Part shown: piece after piece, positions 63,231 through 64,000 of the stretch | Layout: every line of letters begins with the position of its first letter | Position numbering within the stretch: the first letter of the stretch is position 1 | Source of the DNA: Pedobacter xixiisoli | GTDB taxonomy: Bacteria > Bacteroidota > Bacteroidia > Sphingobacteriales > Sphingobacteriaceae | DNA length: 64,000 nt | Assembly (NCBI RefSeq): GCF_900215335.1 | Contig: NZ_OCMT01000003.1 | Coordinates: 558,001 to 622,000, forward strand | Direction: 5' to 3' | Made by a program: the position numbers and the translations under genes | Notes under the pieces: generated by a model | The model's database searches: none | What the model saw: only the letters and a program-made list of their open reading frames with translations | What the model was told of the DNA's origin: nothing

Positions 63231-64000
63231 GGCAGCAGGTCTAAATTAAAACGTTTACGCAATTCTTCTAGCTGAGGATTTTTCTCAACTAAATAGGCGT
63301 ATTTATCTTTATTGCTATAAATTCTGTTGCTTTGTTTGGGTTCTATCCGCTTGGTAACAATTTGAATATCGAAATTTTTGAGTTGCGACCTGATAAAGTT
63401 AAGCAGCTCAATTTTTTCGTCTTGCAATGTGCTTTCAAGGGCTATGTTCTCGATAGAAACGATAATATCGTATCCATCTAATACAGGTTCGTTACTACTT
63501 AGTAAGGTAAACAAATGTATTTTGTCTTCGGCGTTTGCCTTGGCAATACATTGCTTCCACACTGCCATAAACTGGTCTTGGGTAAAGGCTTGTTTATCAC
63601 TACCACTAACATATTGCGGACCTTTGTCTTCTCCCTCTAGGTTACCTCCATTACTAAAATCTGTTAACGAAGGAATTAATGAACCTCCAGTACTTTTAGC
63701 CAAGGGTTGTATCTTGATTGGGGAAGTAGGAGGCATGCTATTAGGAATCTCTACTTTTGTAGGAGCTGCTTTAACCGCTTCTTGAGCTACAGCCACTGGC
63801 TTTTCTACAGGTATTGGGCTACTAACTTTCGGACTTTCGGACTTTACTTCACTTTGGTCTTTCGGCTTTACGCTTTGAGCTTCTCCGGAACTAACTAAAG
63901 TTTTTTTTTTATCCTGATCTTGGTCAGTTGCTGTATTGGCGAGTTGAATTACGGATGGAATGTGACACATTTTGATGAGTGCCAGCTCAACCTGTAACCG
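63227..64000 (-). CDS. dnaX: DNA polymerase III tau/gamma subunit, C-terminal part
   Basis: This gene runs off the right edge: the first in-window codons read R-L-Q-V-E-L-A-L-I-K-M-C-H-I-P-S-V-I, the junction of the DnaX core (domain III) with its tail. The visible 257 residues are a Pro/Lys/Ser-rich linker and a C-terminal domain with F-M-A-V-W-K-Q-C and N-E-P-V-L-D. The ATP-binding core lies outside the window. DnaX builds the clamp-loader that places the sliding clamp for replication. The C-terminal domain is likely the polymerase-binding part. Confidence 0.8.
   Translation of the reverse strand, partial: RLQVELALIKMCHIPSVIQLANTATDQDQDKKKTLVSSGEAQSVKPKDQSEVKSESPKVSSPIPVEKPVAVAQEAVKAAPTKVEIPNSMPPTSPIKIQPLAKSTGGSLIPSLTDFSNGGNLEGEDKGPQYVSGSDKQAFTQDQFMAVWKQCIAKANAEDKIHLFTLLSSNEPVLDGYDIIVSIENIALESTLQDEKIELLNFIRSQLKNFDIQIVTKRIEPKQSNRIYSNKDKYAYLVEKNPQLEELRKRFNLDLLP

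Overview
The window is a low-GC chromosomal segment from a member of the Bacteroidota, most likely family Sphingobacteriaceae and Pedobacter-like. This is judged from gene content, without a database search. Supporting features are a SusC/SusD pair with an ECF sigma factor and FecR anti-sigma factor, both classes of type IX secretion C-terminal signal, a PorP/SprF protein, TTTG-N19-TAnnTTTG promoters, scarce Shine-Dalgarno sequences, a class II ribonucleotide reductase, and a ribosomal cluster without tuf or adk.

Layout. 1-4.6 kb (minus strand) is a run of six exported proteins, mostly lipoproteins, with WG-like and MORN-type repeats; one carries a possible caspase-like His/Cys pair. 5.0-6.3 kb holds a small lipoprotein, a decayed HigB/HigA toxin-antitoxin module and an intergenic repeat. 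6.4-10.0 kb is the str operon (rpsL-rpsG-fusA-rpsJ), closed by a strong terminator. 10.1-32.0 kb is a 22 kb block that separates rpsJ from rplC. It holds two exported N-formylglutamate-amidohydrolase-like proteins, two secreted beta-helix proteins (one with PorP, one lying between the sigma and anti-sigma genes), FecR, SusC, SusD, a fungal-type prephenate dehydrogenase, the B12-dependent ribonucleotide reductase and a TauE/DUF1634 pair. 32.4-47.8 kb is the S10-spc-alpha ribosomal cluster from rplC to rplQ, with secY, map, infA and rpoA, including the short genes rpmD and rpmJ.

47.8-64 kb is mixed: a frameshifted GNAT pseudogene, peptidase E, a class I methyltransferase, an L,D-transpeptidase-like protein, an FkbM methyltransferase, dnaK behind a sigma-54-like promoter, a sugar nucleotidyltransferase, a HerA/DUF853 ATPase, a large FAD/Fe-S oxidoreductase behind two palindromic operators, a 39-residue Lys/Cys protein, ferritin, a small conserved-looking protein, an acidic protein preceded by an eight-copy heptamer repeat, and the C-terminal part of dnaX running off the right edge. 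Spacers around 6.1, 27.7, 30.6, 51.9, 54.2-54.6, 60.7 and 62.0-62.7 kb carry several families of dispersed palindromic repeats.

How the genes work together. The ribosomal genes form two main transcription blocks with promoters before rpsL, rplC, rpsH and probably infA, all sharing a CCC motif just after the -7 element. Internal hairpins, two of them terminator-like, could tune expression along the cluster. The sigma/FecR/SusC/SusD set with beta-helix cargo and an amidohydrolase-like lipoprotein looks like one cell-surface uptake locus whose substrate cannot be told from sequence. No tRNA, rRNA, CRISPR array, insertion sequence or prophage was recognised.
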